Source: Phormidesmis priestleyi Ana
Lineage (GTDB): Bacteria; Cyanobacteriota; Cyanobacteriia; Phormidesmidales; Phormidesmidaceae
Reading direction: 5' to 3'
Assembly (NCBI GenBank): GCA_001314865.1
Contig: LJZR01000002.1
Coordinates: 62,001-126,000 of the forward strand
DNA length: 64,000 nt
The translations under genes were made by a program, and so were the position numbers. The notes beneath the pieces were generated by a model. It was not told the DNA's origin. It did not search any database and saw only the letters and a program-made list of their open reading frames with translations. Below, in pieces: positions 1 to 8,823 of the stretch. Numbering within the stretch: position 1 is the stretch's first letter; every line of letters begins with the position of its first letter.

Positions 1-887
1 CTACGCTGGGGCTGTTGTCTGGGAGTACGGCGGCTATTATTGGCGCGATGATTGTGGCGCCCTTGATGGGACCGATTACGGCTATGGCGTTTGCAATTAC
101 GATGGGCAATCGGCGGCTGTTAAAGCGATCGCTCCTTTCGGTAGTCAGTGGCATATTGTTGACTGTGGGGACGGCCTACTTAATTTCTAGGTTAGTGGGG
201 CTCAGCTCCTTAAGTTCAGAAGTGCTATTACGAACTCAGCCCACCTTGATTGATTTGGCCATTGGCTTAGCCGCAGGCGCAGCTGGTGCCTTTGCGAAAA
301 CGCGAAAAGACATTGCAGATGCGCTGCCCGGTGTTGCGATCGCCGTCGCCTTAGTGCCGCCGCTAAGCGTCATGGGAATTGGCCTCGCATTCGCCTCGCG
401 TGAAGTGCTTGTTGGCTCTACGCTGCTCTTTATTACCAACCTGGCAGGCATCGTTTTAGCGGGCGGGCTGGTCTTTATTTGGCAAGACTATGGCTCCTTG
501 AAGCGAGCCAAGAGGGGGCTAAGTCTTTCTATCGTTGTTTTGTGCTTTTTAGGTGTACCCCTAGGCCTGTCGCTACGCGATTTAATTATTGAAGAACGGG
601 CGCGTTCTTTTGTAAGCAGTCTGCTACGTGACCAAACGCTGACGTTTGGCAATACCAACATCCGGCGCTTACGGGTAGACTCTAGCGGCGAAGTGCTTGA
701 GGTTGATTTAGAAGTAGCTGCGCCCACCGATTCTATTTCAGATAGGCAGATAGACTTAGTTCACGACTTTTTAGAAGAACGCCTAGATCGACCTATTAGA
801 CTTAACGTGAGCGTTTTTCCGATGCAAGAGTTCTCGTCAAGAGAGTCAGATCTCCCCTCCGCACCTCGGCCATCAGGATCTCGGTAG
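1..887 (+). CDS. DUF389 family membrane protein (5' end outside window)
   Basis: The reading frame is open to the left edge of the window, so the N terminus is missing; the visible part is about 295 residues. It begins with the conserved stretch TLGLLSGSTAAIIGAMIVAP and PLMGPITAMA, typical of DUF389 (TIGR00341-like) integral membrane proteins. Four to five hydrophobic segments follow (around residues 35-55, 80-115, 130-155 and 165-185 of the visible part), then a soluble C-terminal domain of about 90 residues. The function of the family is not established. The stop overlaps the stop region of the convergent kinase gene by 15 bp, so the two 3' ends interlock without a spacer or a visible terminator. 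The family call is firm; no substrate can be inferred. Confidence 0.85.
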   Translation, partial: TLGLLSGSTAAIIGAMIVAPLMGPITAMAFAITMGNRRLLKRSLLSVVSGILLTVGTAYLISRLVGLSSLSSEVLLRTQPTLIDLAIGLAAGAAGAFAKTRKDIADALPGVAIAVALVPPLSVMGIGLAFASREVLVGSTLLFITNLAGIVLAGGLVFIWQDYGSLKRAKRGLSLSIVVLCFLGVPLGLSLRDLIIEERARSFVSSLLRDQTLTFGNTNIRRLRVDSSGEVLEVDLEVAAPTDSISDRQIDLVHDFLEERLDRPIRLNVSVFPMQEFSSRESDLPSAPRPSGSR

Positions 888-2120
888 CGAAAGGGTAAAT
901 GTGCTGCCTTTGCCAACCTCTGATTTTACGGCTAAAGTGCCTTGGTGCATTTCGGCAATCCGTTTGGATAAATGAAGTCCCAATCCGCTCCCTGCCCGCA
1001 TATGATCGCCCTGATAAAACCATGCAAAAATTTGCTCTTTAACGTCAGGCGCAATGCCCATACCGCTATCTTCAACAGCAATATCAATAGTCTTTTTGGA
1101 CTTAGTTACATTACCAGCGGTTGATTTGGACTGCGAACTAGAGCGCGAATGAGATTGTGAATGAGATTGTGAATCAGATTGTGAATCAGATTGTGGATTT
1201 GACGGTGAACCGGACTCTCCATCAGATTCATGTTCGTCGGCATTGTTTTCCCTGAGGGATAGACGAACTACAATGCTGCCTGTGTCTGTAAATTTTATGG
1301 CATTGCCAACAAGGTTGGTAATGAGCCGCCTGAGCTCAATAATGTCGCCTTCGGTACGGTACGGATCTTCGTTTTCGCTCACTGGCTCGGCGCTAGTGAT
1401 TTCTAAACTCAGCCCTTTTTCTTCGGCTAAAGGGCGTAGTTCCTGCACGATGTCTTTAGACAGGTTATAGGCAGACAGGGGCGATCGCACGATTTTTTTT
1501 TGGCCAGCTTCATGGCGATACACCTGTAGTAGCGTATTCGTCATATTCAGCAAATTATCGTTATTAGAAATCACACCTGTGATTGCCTCTTCCATTTCTT
1601 CAGGAGGCTTGCCAAAGACGCCATCTAAGGTGAGTCTGAGCATTCTATTGGCAGCGACCAAAGGCGTGCGCAAATCATGCGTGAGACGAGCCACAAAATC
1701 GTCTCGCTGCTTGAGCATTTCTGCTTGCTCATCTAGGCTGTGCTTGAGGCGGAGGAGCGATCGCACCCGAGCCATTAACTCATCAATGTCAAAAGGCTTC
1801 CGGATAAAGTCATCTGCTCCAGAGTCGAGCCCCTCACTCAAACTGGACTGATCATGAGCGGTGACCAACAAAACAGGAATGTAAGGCAGATCTTTGTTTT
1901 CGCGAATACGTCGAGTCACTTCATACCCGTCCATTCCCGGCATCATCACATCTAGCAATATCAAGTCAGGCATCTGCTGACTCACATAGTTCAGCGCAGC
2001 TTTTCCATTGCTGACGCAATCTAGCTTGTAGTGATCTACGTCGCTGAGTATAGACTCCAAAATAAATAGGTTATCTGGAACGTCATCCACAGCGAGGATT
2101 TTCACAGGTTTTGGAGCCAC
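873..2120 (-). CDS. Receiver-histidine kinase protein (REC-HisKA-HATPase)
   Basis: 415-residue soluble signalling protein. An N-terminal receiver domain (about 7-122) has acidic residues DD at 12-13, phospho-acceptor D57 in LLDVMMPGMDG and K108 in RKPF. A HisKA domain follows with H148 in THDLRTPL, then an ATPase domain with N-box LVGNAIKFTD, G1 DSGMGIAP and G2 GSGLGLHLSK. No membrane segment or sensor domain is visible, so it probably receives its signal by phosphorylation of the receiver or through a partner. A Ser/Gln/Asp/His-rich insert (about residues 300-340) sits between two beta strands of the ATPase domain and is encoded by a 12-bp tandem repeat. Architecture is common in cyanobacteria; the partner regulator is unknown. 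Convergent with the DUF389 gene. Confidence 0.88.
   Translation of the reverse strand: MAPKPVKILAVDDVPDNLFILESILSDVDHYKLDCVSNGKAALNYVSQQMPDLILLDVMMPGMDGYEVTRRIRENKDLPYIPVLLVTAHDQSSLSEGLDSGADDFIRKPFDIDELMARVRSLLRLKHSLDEQAEMLKQRDDFVARLTHDLRTPLVAANRMLRLTLDGVFGKPPEEMEEAITGVISNNDNLLNMTNTLLQVYRHEAGQKKIVRSPLSAYNLSKDIVQELRPLAEEKGLSLEITSAEPVSENEDPYRTEGDIIELRRLITNLVGNAIKFTDTGSIVVRLSLRENNADEHESDGESGSPSNPQSDSQSDSQSHSQSHSRSSSQSKSTAGNVTKSKKTIDIAVEDSGMGIAPDVKEQIFAWFYQGDHMRAGSGLGLHLSKRIAEMHQGTLAVKSEVGKGSTFTLSLPRS
1149..1200. repeat. 12-bp tandem repeat inside kinase gene
   Basis: About four copies of a unit close to GATTGTGAATCA, in frame on the minus strand, encode the repeating QSDS/QSHS tetrapeptide in the ATPase domain insert. 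Confidence 0.85.
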
Positions 2121-2519
2121 AGGTTTTAAGGGTTTTTTTACAAATTAAGGGTAAAACGACAAAGAGACACATTGCCATTACTGGACTGTTTTCAAGCATA
2201 ACCTTAGAAAACGACTCCTTCTTAGGTAGTAAGCTTAGCACCTGAATATCGCCCTACTTTTCTAGCTAAAGGTATAAGTATTTTAGATTATTTAGATAGT
2301 CCCTTCTTTACGGCTGTTTCCAAAATTGGGAAAGGGCGATAGATGAGGGGCTTTTATAACTGAAGTTGCATCAGTTATTAATATTGAATCCTTATTTTTA
2401 TTTTTTGTTCCTACTCCTTGCTTCTAGTCCTTGCTTCTACTCCTTGCCTTTACTCCTTACTTCTACGCAGATACATCTATAAAATGCATCTGCGTAGAGT
2501 GGGCAATACTAGTAGATGC
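2121..2519. other. Intergenic spacer with direct repeats and hairpin
   Basis: Spacer between the fasciclin gene and the downstream kinase gene, both on the minus strand. It holds irregular direct repeats of the type CTACTCCTTGCTT at about 2409-2465 and the hairpin listed separately. It must also contain the promoter of the kinase gene, but I do not see a convincing -35/-10 pair. No coding potential recognised. Confidence 0.5.
2462..2498 (-). terminator. Hairpin downstream of fasciclin gene
   Basis: Perfect 11-bp inverted repeat TCTACGCAGAT / ATCTGCGTAGA with three further inner pairs, 22 bp after the stop codon of the fasciclin gene. There is no T-run on either side, so it may be a 3' mRNA-stabilising hairpin rather than an intrinsic terminator. 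Confidence 0.4.
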
Positions 2520-3137
2520 TTAGAGCGTAGAAAGATCAAGAGTAGGTGGCAGCAACACTTGGTCAATCACATGAATGACGCCATTGCTCGCCATTACATC
2601 GGGCTCAACAACCGTAGCGCCGTTGACTGTCACAGTCCCGCCATCAGCCGTCACATCCACCTCTCCACCTTCTGCAGTGGGCACCGGCCCAGACTCTATC
2701 TCGCTAGCGGGAACCTCACCCGGCACCACGTGGTAGGTCAATATCGAGGTTAGTGCTTCTTGGTTTTCGGGCAACAGCAGCTGCTCTAAAACGCCTTCTG
2801 GAAGTGCTTCAAATGCCTCATCCGTAGGTGCAAAAACAGTATAAGGGCCTTCAGCATTGAGCGTATCAGTTAAGCCAGCAGCATCAATTGCAGCCACCAA
2901 AGTATTGAACGATCCGTTAGCAGCGGCTACATCTACGATGGTTTCGCCTTCTGTCGGCATCGTGTCAGTGGCGGTCTCAACAGGTGCTTCAGTGGTGTCG
3001 GTCGGTACTTCAGTTCCGACATTGTCAACAGTTTCTGGCGTTTGGTTATCGCAAGCGACTGCCACTGGCAAAATCATCAGAGCAGCAGCAACAGCAGTGA
3101 GCTTTTTGATGGAGTTAGCAGATCGGAAAAATCTCAT
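2520..3137 (-). CDS. Fasciclin (FAS1) domain lipoprotein
   Basis: 205 residues. The first 29 form a signal peptide ending in a lipobox-like PVAVAC, so the mature protein is probably lipid-anchored at Cys29 and faces the periplasm. A Thr/Glu/Pro-rich linker (about 30-65) leads to one FAS1 domain (about 67-200). The H1 motif is TVFAPTDEAFEALPEG, the YH motif is LTYHVVPGE, and the domain ends with NGVIHVIDQVLLPP. FAS1 domains mediate adhesion or matrix contacts; single-domain lipoproteins of this type are common in cyanobacteria. It stands alone, with long spacers on both sides. Family assignment is secure; the ligand is unknown. Confidence 0.92.
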   Translation of the reverse strand: MRFFRSANSIKKLTAVAAALMILPVAVACDNQTPETVDNVGTEVPTDTTEAPVETATDTMPTEGETIVDVAAANGSFNTLVAAIDAAGLTDTLNAEGPYTVFAPTDEAFEALPEGVLEQLLLPENQEALTSILTYHVVPGEVPASEIESGPVPTAEGGEVDVTADGGTVTVNGATVVEPDVMASNGVIHVIDQVLLPPTLDLSTL

Positions 3138-3541
3138 AATTTACTTAGAAATGGATAAAACAATTGAAAAAGCCAGTTCAATCAGAAGCAGGCTTCACAC
3201 CTTCCGAGTATAAAGAGAAAAAACTGTTGTTTATCCGACTTTCGATTACAATAATGTAATTAAAGAGACTTTTATGTCTAATAGCCTATCTCCAATGGGG
3301 TAGTGACATCTAGAATGTAGTGACATATGGAATAGTGACAGACGGGGTTTAGTAATGGAGGTTTAGTGATGGGGGTTTTGATGGGGGTTTAGTGATGTAG
3401 GTTTAGTGATGTAGGGTAAACCCTCAATAGAGTGAGATGAAGACTTTTTGGATGGATTGAGATCAAGACTTATACCTGGCCCTACGCCTAAAAAAGAAGA
3501 CAGCCGAAGCTGTCTAAAAGTATCCCCCTTCTTTTTGATTC
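3138..3541. other. Intergenic spacer, promoter side of fasciclin gene
   Basis: AT-rich leader of the fasciclin gene at 3138-3300, then imperfect direct repeats of GTTTAGTGATG (about 3335-3420), then the terminator of the kinase gene at 3490-3515. No gene recognised. Confidence 0.5.
3490..3515 (-). terminator. Intrinsic terminator of receiver-kinase gene
   Basis: Read on the minus strand: a 7-bp stem AGACAGC / GCTGTCT closed by the stable tetraloop TTCG, followed by TCTTTTTT. It lies 26 bp after the stop codon of the kinase gene ending at 3542. A textbook Rho-independent terminator. Confidence 0.9.
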
Positions 3542-5056
3542 CTACTGATTGTGATGTGTCTGACTGTAATGTGTCTGGCTGCTGTGCGTCTGACTGCTGT
3601 GTGTCTGACTGCTGTGTGTCTGACTGCTATATAGCCGATTTGCTTCTGAAAGGCTTGTTTCTGAAGCATCTAAGAAGCTACATTCGCTTGTCTCAGCAGT
3701 TTGGGGGTCAGCAAGGACTGTTCTCGGTAGTTCAACAGTAAAGTTAGAGCCTTTACCCACTTGGCTAGTTAAGGTGATATTGCCATGCATAATTTTGACA
3801 ATAGATTGAGTGATGGCGAGTCCTAGCCCCGTGCCTGAATGTTGGCGGGTGACCTTTTGGTCGGCTTGATGAAATGGATCGAAAATGCAGGTTTGATTTT
3901 CAGCTTTGATGCCGCAGCCTGTATCAATCACAGAGAGGATAATGCTATCCATATCAGGATTGGAGTTATTAGGATTGGAGTTGTTGAGATTGGAGTGGTT
4001 AGGATGAGAGTGGTTAGGATTGGAATTATTGGAATTGTGGCAAGCAGTCAAGTTGAGTCCTGAATGCGAATCCAAATGAACAGGCTGATCGCTCAGCAGC
4101 ACTTTAATGCTACCGGCATCAGTAAATTTGATCGCGTTAGAAAGTAAGTTGATTGTCACCTGGCGCAGCATAGCGGCATCGTTAACAACGATGGGGTTGT
4201 CGAGTGTAATGTCAGTTTCTAACCAGAGCGATTTTTGTGCGGCGAGCGATCGCAGCTCTTCTACCGTTTGATTCACCAATGCTGCGATATTGAGTGTTTC
4301 TGGCTTTAGCGATAAGCGACCTGCCTCTAACTTGGAAAACGCCAAAATGTCATCAATGAGTTCTAGCAGTGACTGACCGTTCGATAAAATTCTCCCAAGC
4401 ATATCTCGCTGCTTGTGTATGGGCGTCGTTCCCTTTAAACTGCTCAACAAAATTTGGGAAAAGCCGATTACAGCATTTAGCGGGGTTCTCAGTTCGTGAG
4501 ATATTGTCGCCAAAAACTCCGACTTTAGGCGCGACACCTCCTGTAACTTCAGATTTTGCTGATAGATGTACCGCTGTTGTCGAGCTAGCTCTTGATTTTG
4601 CCTCCGCAAGAGAATATTCTTTTCTATAATATGCTGGTTAAACGACTCAACTAAGGCCTCTGCTTGATGCATCCGAATGGCACTATAGATCAGACGGGCA
4701 AGTACCTCAGATGAAAGTTTGCGCTTAGGTAAATAGTCCGAAGCACCCGCCTTCATCAACTCTACGGCAGTTGGCTCATCGCCCTGGCTGGTCATGACAA
4801 TCACCGGCACCTCAATACCCTGGCCGCGAATTTCTTGGGTGAGTTGTAAGCCGTTCTTTCCAGGCAGGTGATAGTCTAAAAAAACGCAGTCATATGCTGT
4901 TTGCTGAAGCGCAGCCAAGGCGGTGTCTGCATCTAATGCTTCATCGATAGAAAGATCTAGATGAGTTTGGGTTAGCGATCGCTTTAAAGCCGTTCGATCA
5001 ACCTCATTACCATCGACAATAAGCATAGATAGTTTTTGATCGAAAGAAATAGCCAT
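3542..5056 (-). CDS. Receiver-histidine kinase protein with repeat inserts
   Basis: 504 residues, soluble. An N-terminal receiver domain (about 10-125) has D61 in FLDYHLPGKNG and K111 in the divergent PKRK motif. A coiled-coil-like linker (about 135-178) is followed by HisKA with H187 in SHELRTPLNAV and an ATPase domain with N-box LLSNAIKFTDAGS, G1 DTGCGIKAE and G2 GTGLGLAITQS. Two low-complexity tracts are unusual: an Asn/Ser/Pro/His-rich insert (about 325-365) inside the ATPase domain and a C-terminal tail of repeating SSQTH. Both are encoded by 15-bp tandem repeats (3551-3625 and 3950-4035). A canonical terminator follows. It is divergent from the NarL-type regulator at 5578, which could be a partner, but the 521-bp gap makes this only an inference. 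Confidence 0.88.
   Translation of the reverse strand: MAISFDQKLSMLIVDGNEVDRTALKRSLTQTHLDLSIDEALDADTALAALQQTAYDCVFLDYHLPGKNGLQLTQEIRGQGIEVPVIVMTSQGDEPTAVELMKAGASDYLPKRKLSSEVLARLIYSAIRMHQAEALVESFNQHIIEKNILLRRQNQELARQQRYIYQQNLKLQEVSRLKSEFLATISHELRTPLNAVIGFSQILLSSLKGTTPIHKQRDMLGRILSNGQSLLELIDDILAFSKLEAGRLSLKPETLNIAALVNQTVEELRSLAAQKSLWLETDITLDNPIVVNDAAMLRQVTINLLSNAIKFTDAGSIKVLLSDQPVHLDSHSGLNLTACHNSNNSNPNHSHPNHSNLNNSNPNNSNPDMDSIILSVIDTGCGIKAENQTCIFDPFHQADQKVTRQHSGTGLGLAITQSIVKIMHGNITLTSQVGKGSNFTVELPRTVLADPQTAETSECSFLDASETSLSEANRLYSSQTHSSQTHSSQTHSSQTHYSQTHHNQ
3551..3625. repeat. 15-bp tandem repeat at kinase 3' end
   Basis: About five copies of a unit close to GTGTCTGACTGCTGT, in frame on the minus strand, encode the SQTHS repeats that form the extreme C terminus of the kinase. 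Confidence 0.85.
3950..4035. repeat. 15-bp tandem repeat inside kinase ATPase domain
   Basis: Degenerate copies of a unit close to GGATTGGAGTTGTTA, in frame, encoding NNSNP-like pentapeptides on the minus strand. Confidence 0.8.
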
Positions 5057-5577
5057 GCTGTTTATTATTTGATTATTTTAAAAGTACTTTTTTTAATGGG
5101 GTGTCCCTTCTATCGGAGCGCTTTCGCTGCTTCGCTGCCTACCCGATGACTGGTGAGTAAAAGTGTAAAAAGGTACTATTCAATCAAAAGATAGCGACCA
5201 TCAACACAGCCGTAACATTCAGATAATGCTTGGGTAAATGTAAATGGTAGTTGGGCGTTATTCCTTAAAAGTTAACCTAGCTAGAAGCCTGTGAAACAGT
5301 GCCAATGGTATTACTTTGCTCACTAAAAAACTATTTTCAATATATTATTGAGGAATATCGACCTATCGACAGGTACAGATACGCTGAGAGATGTAGATAT
5401 TCTTGTACTAAGATATAAAAACTCTTGGCTTGTGGGTGCTACCGCCTCTTTCTAAAGGCATAGAAACCGCTGATAATTGTCACTCGGCTGGTAGATACAT
5501 CGAATGCCGATATACTTCATTCTCAGTGGCATGTAGCCTTGCCTGCACAGCTTTTTATATGACAAACCCGAAAGAGC
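5057..5577. other. Divergent intergenic region
   Basis: 521-bp region between the kinase and the NarL-type regulator; promoters for both must lie here. I see a GC-rich patch at about 5115-5150 with repeated CGCTT/GCTTCGC words but no clear operator, and no gene. Confidence 0.4.
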
Positions 5578-6297
5578 ATGACCATAAAGACAGATGAAGA
5601 GATTAGTGTTGCCCTAGTTGAAGACCATGACCTGACTCGGATGGGCCTAAGAGCTGCCTTTCGGCAGGCGGGGCTAAGGTTTGTTGGTGAGGCAGATAAC
5701 GGTCTAAAAGGGCTCACATTGCTTCAGGAGATGTCACCAGACGTTGCAGTTGTTGATGTGGGCTTGCCTGATATAGACGGCATCGAACTGATTCAGCGCT
5801 ACAAAAAGGATAACCCAGAGAGCAGCACGCGAATTTTGATGCTGACTATGCATGACAGTGAAAAAGCGGTATTAGCAGCTTTTGCCGCTGGTGCTGATTC
5901 CTATTGCACAAAAGAGATTGAAACCCAGGATTTGATTACCGCGATCAAGGAAACTCAGGCGGGCCATTCTTGGATTGATCCTTCGATTGCTAGTTTAGTG
6001 CTGAGCCAGGTGAAGCCTAAGGTCGCAGTGGGTGAGTCTTTCAACAGTAAAACGGTGGAGATTAGAGCTGTTGAGCCCGAGTATGAACAAATTATTGAGG
6101 CTTATCCGCTGACTGACCGTGAGTTAGAAATTTTGGAGTGCATCGTCGCGGGTTGTAGCAATGCCAAAATTGCGGAGCAGCTATTTGTGACGGTAGGTAC
6201 GGTCAAAACTCATGTGCGCAATATTCTTAATAAGTTAGGAGCCAGCGATCGCACCCAGGCTGCCGTCAGAGCGCTTCGCTCCGGTCTTATTAGCTAG
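5578..6297 (+). CDS. NarL/FixJ-type response regulator
   Basis: 239 residues. The receiver domain (about 10-128) has ED at 15-16, D60 in VVDVGLPDIDG and K112. A linker (about 130-170) leads to a LuxR-type HTH (about 172-236) beginning LTDRELEILECIVAGCSN and containing VTVGTVKTHVRNILNKL. This is the standard arrangement of a DNA-binding regulator that dimerises on phosphorylation. No kinase is co-transcribed; the nearest kinases are the two minus-strand genes upstream. Family call is secure, regulon unknown. Downstream (6300-6360) are short repeats of TTGCCAGTAGG. Confidence 0.93.
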   Translation: MTIKTDEEISVALVEDHDLTRMGLRAAFRQAGLRFVGEADNGLKGLTLLQEMSPDVAVVDVGLPDIDGIELIQRYKKDNPESSTRILMLTMHDSEKAVLAAFAAGADSYCTKEIETQDLITAIKETQAGHSWIDPSIASLVLSQVKPKVAVGESFNSKTVEIRAVEPEYEQIIEAYPLTDRELEILECIVAGCSNAKIAEQLFVTVGTVKTHVRNILNKLGASDRTQAAVRALRSGLIS

Positions 6298-6521
6298 CGT
6301 CTAAGATCCTTTTGCCAGTAGGTTATTGCCAGTGGGTCACTGCCAGTAGGTTAGTTAAATGGCATTAGATGGCAAAATACAGCAGAGCTATGGGCAGTCC
6401 ATCCGGAGTGCCCTTTTCCCTATTTACGGTTACTCACAGCCAATTCACAGCTCACTGTAAGCTCAGAAAGTCCCAAGAAAAACAAAAGCCCCCAAAAACA
6501 AACCTACTGATTTTAGCTAAG

Positions 6522-7592
6522 ATGTCTTTTTCTATTTTTTGGTCTGTTTTAAAGCAAACAATTCAAGAATGGCAGCGAGATAAGGTTTCAAGGCTAGCGG
6601 CAGCACTGGCCTATTACACCGCTTTTTCGCTTGCGCCTGTACTGGTCATTGCGATCGCCATTGCCAGTTTTTTGTTTGACCAAAGCATGGTGCAAACGCG
6701 CATTATTGAGCAGCTGCGATCGCTCTTAGGTGACAATGGTGCCGAACTAATCCAAGAAATGCTCACCAGCGCTCAGTCGCAGGAAAGCGGCAGCTTTTGG
6801 GCCACGGTCATTAGCGTCGGCTTGTTGATACTGGGTGCTTCAGGATTGTTTATTCAGCTGCAAGATGCCCTCAATACAGTATGGAACGTGGTGCCCAGGC
6901 CCGATGCTGGCATGTGGCGACTCATTCGCGATCGCCTGTTGTCTTTTGGCATGGTACTGGTGATTGGCTTTTTGCTGTTGGTGTCACTCCTGCTTAGCGC
7001 CGGGCTCAGTGCGGCTAGCAGCCTGTTTGGCGATACCCTTCTGGGCTGGGCGCTAGGCTGGCAAATTCTCAACGCGGTGGTTTCTTTTGGCATTGTGGCG
7101 CTGCTATTTGGCCTTATTTATAAAATTCTTCCCGATGCCACTATCAGCTGGAGTGATGTGCGCGTTGGGGCGCTGATCACGGCGCTGCTGTTTACCCTTG
7201 GCAAGGCCTTGATTGGCCTGTATCTGGGCAATAGTAGTGTTGCCTCTGCCTATGGCGCAGCCGGATCGTTTGTGGTGCTTTTACTCTGGATTTATTACTC
7301 AGCTCAAATTCTTCTATTTGGCGCTGAGTTTACCCAGGTTTATGCCAATCGCTTTGGCTCCCCTATTCGGCCCGATGAAAATTCTGTTTTTGCGGATGAC
7401 GCGACGCCCGATGAGCGCGATGAAAGGCACAATGTTCGTTCAAGTGGCAGTTCGGCATCCACTCAGGCAACAATGTCCTCAGATTTGCCCAAAACCCGCT
7501 CGGAATACAGAACCCAAAAGTCTGTTCTGCGGTTTTCCCAACGCCAGCGCCTACACAAAAAAGCGCCGAAGCCGCTATCCGATGAGCCGTAG
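6522..7592 (+). CDS. YihY/UPF0761 (BrkB-like) inner membrane protein
   Basis: 356 residues from the ATG at 6522. The same frame is open back to an ATG at 6369, but the extra 51 residues have no family-like sequence, so the shorter start is preferred. The family hallmark near the N terminus is DKVSRLAAALAYYTAFSLAP. About six membrane segments follow, with conserved RDRLLSFGMVLVIGFLLLVS and a late motif SAYGAAGSFVVLLLWIYYSA, then GAEFTQVYA. The last about 75 residues are polar and probably cytoplasmic. The family was once called ribonuclease BN by mistake; its true role is unresolved. No operon partner. Confidence 0.85.
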   Translation: MSFSIFWSVLKQTIQEWQRDKVSRLAAALAYYTAFSLAPVLVIAIAIASFLFDQSMVQTRIIEQLRSLLGDNGAELIQEMLTSAQSQESGSFWATVISVGLLILGASGLFIQLQDALNTVWNVVPRPDAGMWRLIRDRLLSFGMVLVIGFLLLVSLLLSAGLSAASSLFGDTLLGWALGWQILNAVVSFGIVALLFGLIYKILPDATISWSDVRVGALITALLFTLGKALIGLYLGNSSVASAYGAAGSFVVLLLWIYYSAQILLFGAEFTQVYANRFGSPIRPDENSVFADDATPDERDERHNVRSSGSSASTQATMSSDLPKTRSEYRTQKSVLRFSQRQRLHKKAPKPLSDEP

Positions 7593-7601
7593 CTCCAGAA
7601 T

Positions 7602-7645
7602 TCCAACAATCTTATTCCAACAATCCTATTCCAACAATCTTATTG
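7602..7645. repeat. 14-bp tandem repeat downstream of yihY-like gene
   Basis: Three copies of CCAACAATCTTATT (one with a single change) directly after the coding region. Confidence 0.8.
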
Positions 7646-7726
7646 AATGAGCCTATTGAAAAGGGCCTATTAAAATGGGCATCTTACGCCTCCTCGCCTG
7701 GTTGAGTGACCATGCAGCCAAAGCTT

Positions 7727-8614
7727 TTATTGTGAAACAAACCAGTCAATGAGCTTACGCGCAATACTCAGCTTGCCGGGTACTGGCGGCAGCGCTGTTT
7801 TATCAAACCAGGCGGCGGCTTCAATTTCGCTAGGTTCTGGGGTAATATCGCCACTGGCATACTCGGCGGTAAATCCGATCATCAGTGAGTTGGGAAAAGG
7901 CCAGGGCTGAGAGCCAAAGTAGCGAATGTTTTTAATTTCAAGTCCGACTTCTTCGCGGGTTTCGCGGGCGACGGTTTCTTCGAGTGATTCACCGGGTTCT
8001 ACAAAGCCTGCTAGCACGCTGTACATGCCGTTACGAAAGCGAGGCGCACGGGCGAGCAACAGCTGTTCGCCTTTGTAAATGAGCATGATGACGGCGGGCG
8101 AAAGCCTAGGGTACTGGCGGAGATTGCAGTTAGGGCAATGTTTGGCGCGATCGCTAGGCAGCTGAATCATAGGAGTGGCGCACTGGCCGCAGTACTGGTG
8201 GGTACGATCCCACGCAGTGATTTGAACGGCGCGAGCAGCGATCGCAAACAGGTCTTCGGGTAGCTGAGTATGGAGCGATCGCAAACTCTCAAACTCAAAG
8301 CCATCAGCGGGTTCAAATCCATCAGCCACTTCCGCCGCGATACAAGGCTGATTGGCCAAATAGCCCAAAAACTGAGTTCTCACGGGCATAATGCCAAGTG
8401 CTTCAAGCGTGGGACTTTGTGGCAAGCTGTAGCCCATAGCGCCCATCGTCTCCGATGAATTTGCTTGGGTCGCAATAGTCAGAATGTGAGACTCCTGGCA
8501 GATGAACCACCAAGTTTGTAAAGGAGGATTGGTTTTGTGATGGGGAGCCGTCGCGGGCACAAACGCTGTAGAGAGTGCAAATGGCTGCTGTACAATCGGA
8601 AGCTGCTGGGGCAT
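7727..8614 (-). CDS. nudC: NADH pyrophosphatase / NAD-capped RNA hydrolase NudC
   Basis: 295 residues. An N-terminal domain of about 130 residues is followed by a four-Cys zinc ribbon (YCGQC and HCPNC) and a Nudix domain. The Nudix box runs GFVEPGESLEETVARE-TREEVGL, and the NudC-specific signature SQPWPFP follows, which separates this family from other Nudix hydrolases. The enzyme cleaves NAD(H) to NMN(H) and AMP and removes NAD caps from RNA. A single-gene unit; upstream (8637-8685) are short repeats around GAGAATTGCAAT. Very secure. Confidence 0.95.
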   Translation of the reverse strand: MPQQLPIVQQPFALSTAFVPATAPHHKTNPPLQTWWFICQESHILTIATQANSSETMGAMGYSLPQSPTLEALGIMPVRTQFLGYLANQPCIAAEVADGFEPADGFEFESLRSLHTQLPEDLFAIAARAVQITAWDRTHQYCGQCATPMIQLPSDRAKHCPNCNLRQYPRLSPAVIMLIYKGEQLLLARAPRFRNGMYSVLAGFVEPGESLEETVARETREEVGLEIKNIRYFGSQPWPFPNSLMIGFTAEYASGDITPEPSEIEAAAWFDKTALPPVPGKLSIARKLIDWFVSQ

Positions 8615-8699
8615 ATCGTCTTAAATTTACAGTGAGAATTTTAGTGAGAATCGCAATGAGAATTGCAATGAGAATTGCAATCAGGAGATCGCAGATGTG

Positions 8700-8717
8700 G
8701 GTTAGCCAGCGCTAACC
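8700..8717. other. Small hairpin between tgpA-like gene and nudC
   Basis: 7-bp inverted repeat GGTTAGC / GCTAACC with a 4-nt loop, without a T-run on either strand. It could be a weak terminator for the gene ending at 8824 or an operator for nudC; role unclear. Confidence 0.3.
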
Positions 8718-8823
8718 TCATGGCTCATCATAGCAAGGCTCGCTTGGGCATACTTGCGGCACATTTTTAGCCCAGTGACCTAGCCCAGTAATTTGGCCCA
8801 GTGATCTAGCCCAGTCGTCTCTT

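Noticed and set aside
5115-5150. Possible structured RNA before the response regulator
   Set aside because: Only short CGCTT/GCTTCGC words; I could not draw a stable or known fold.
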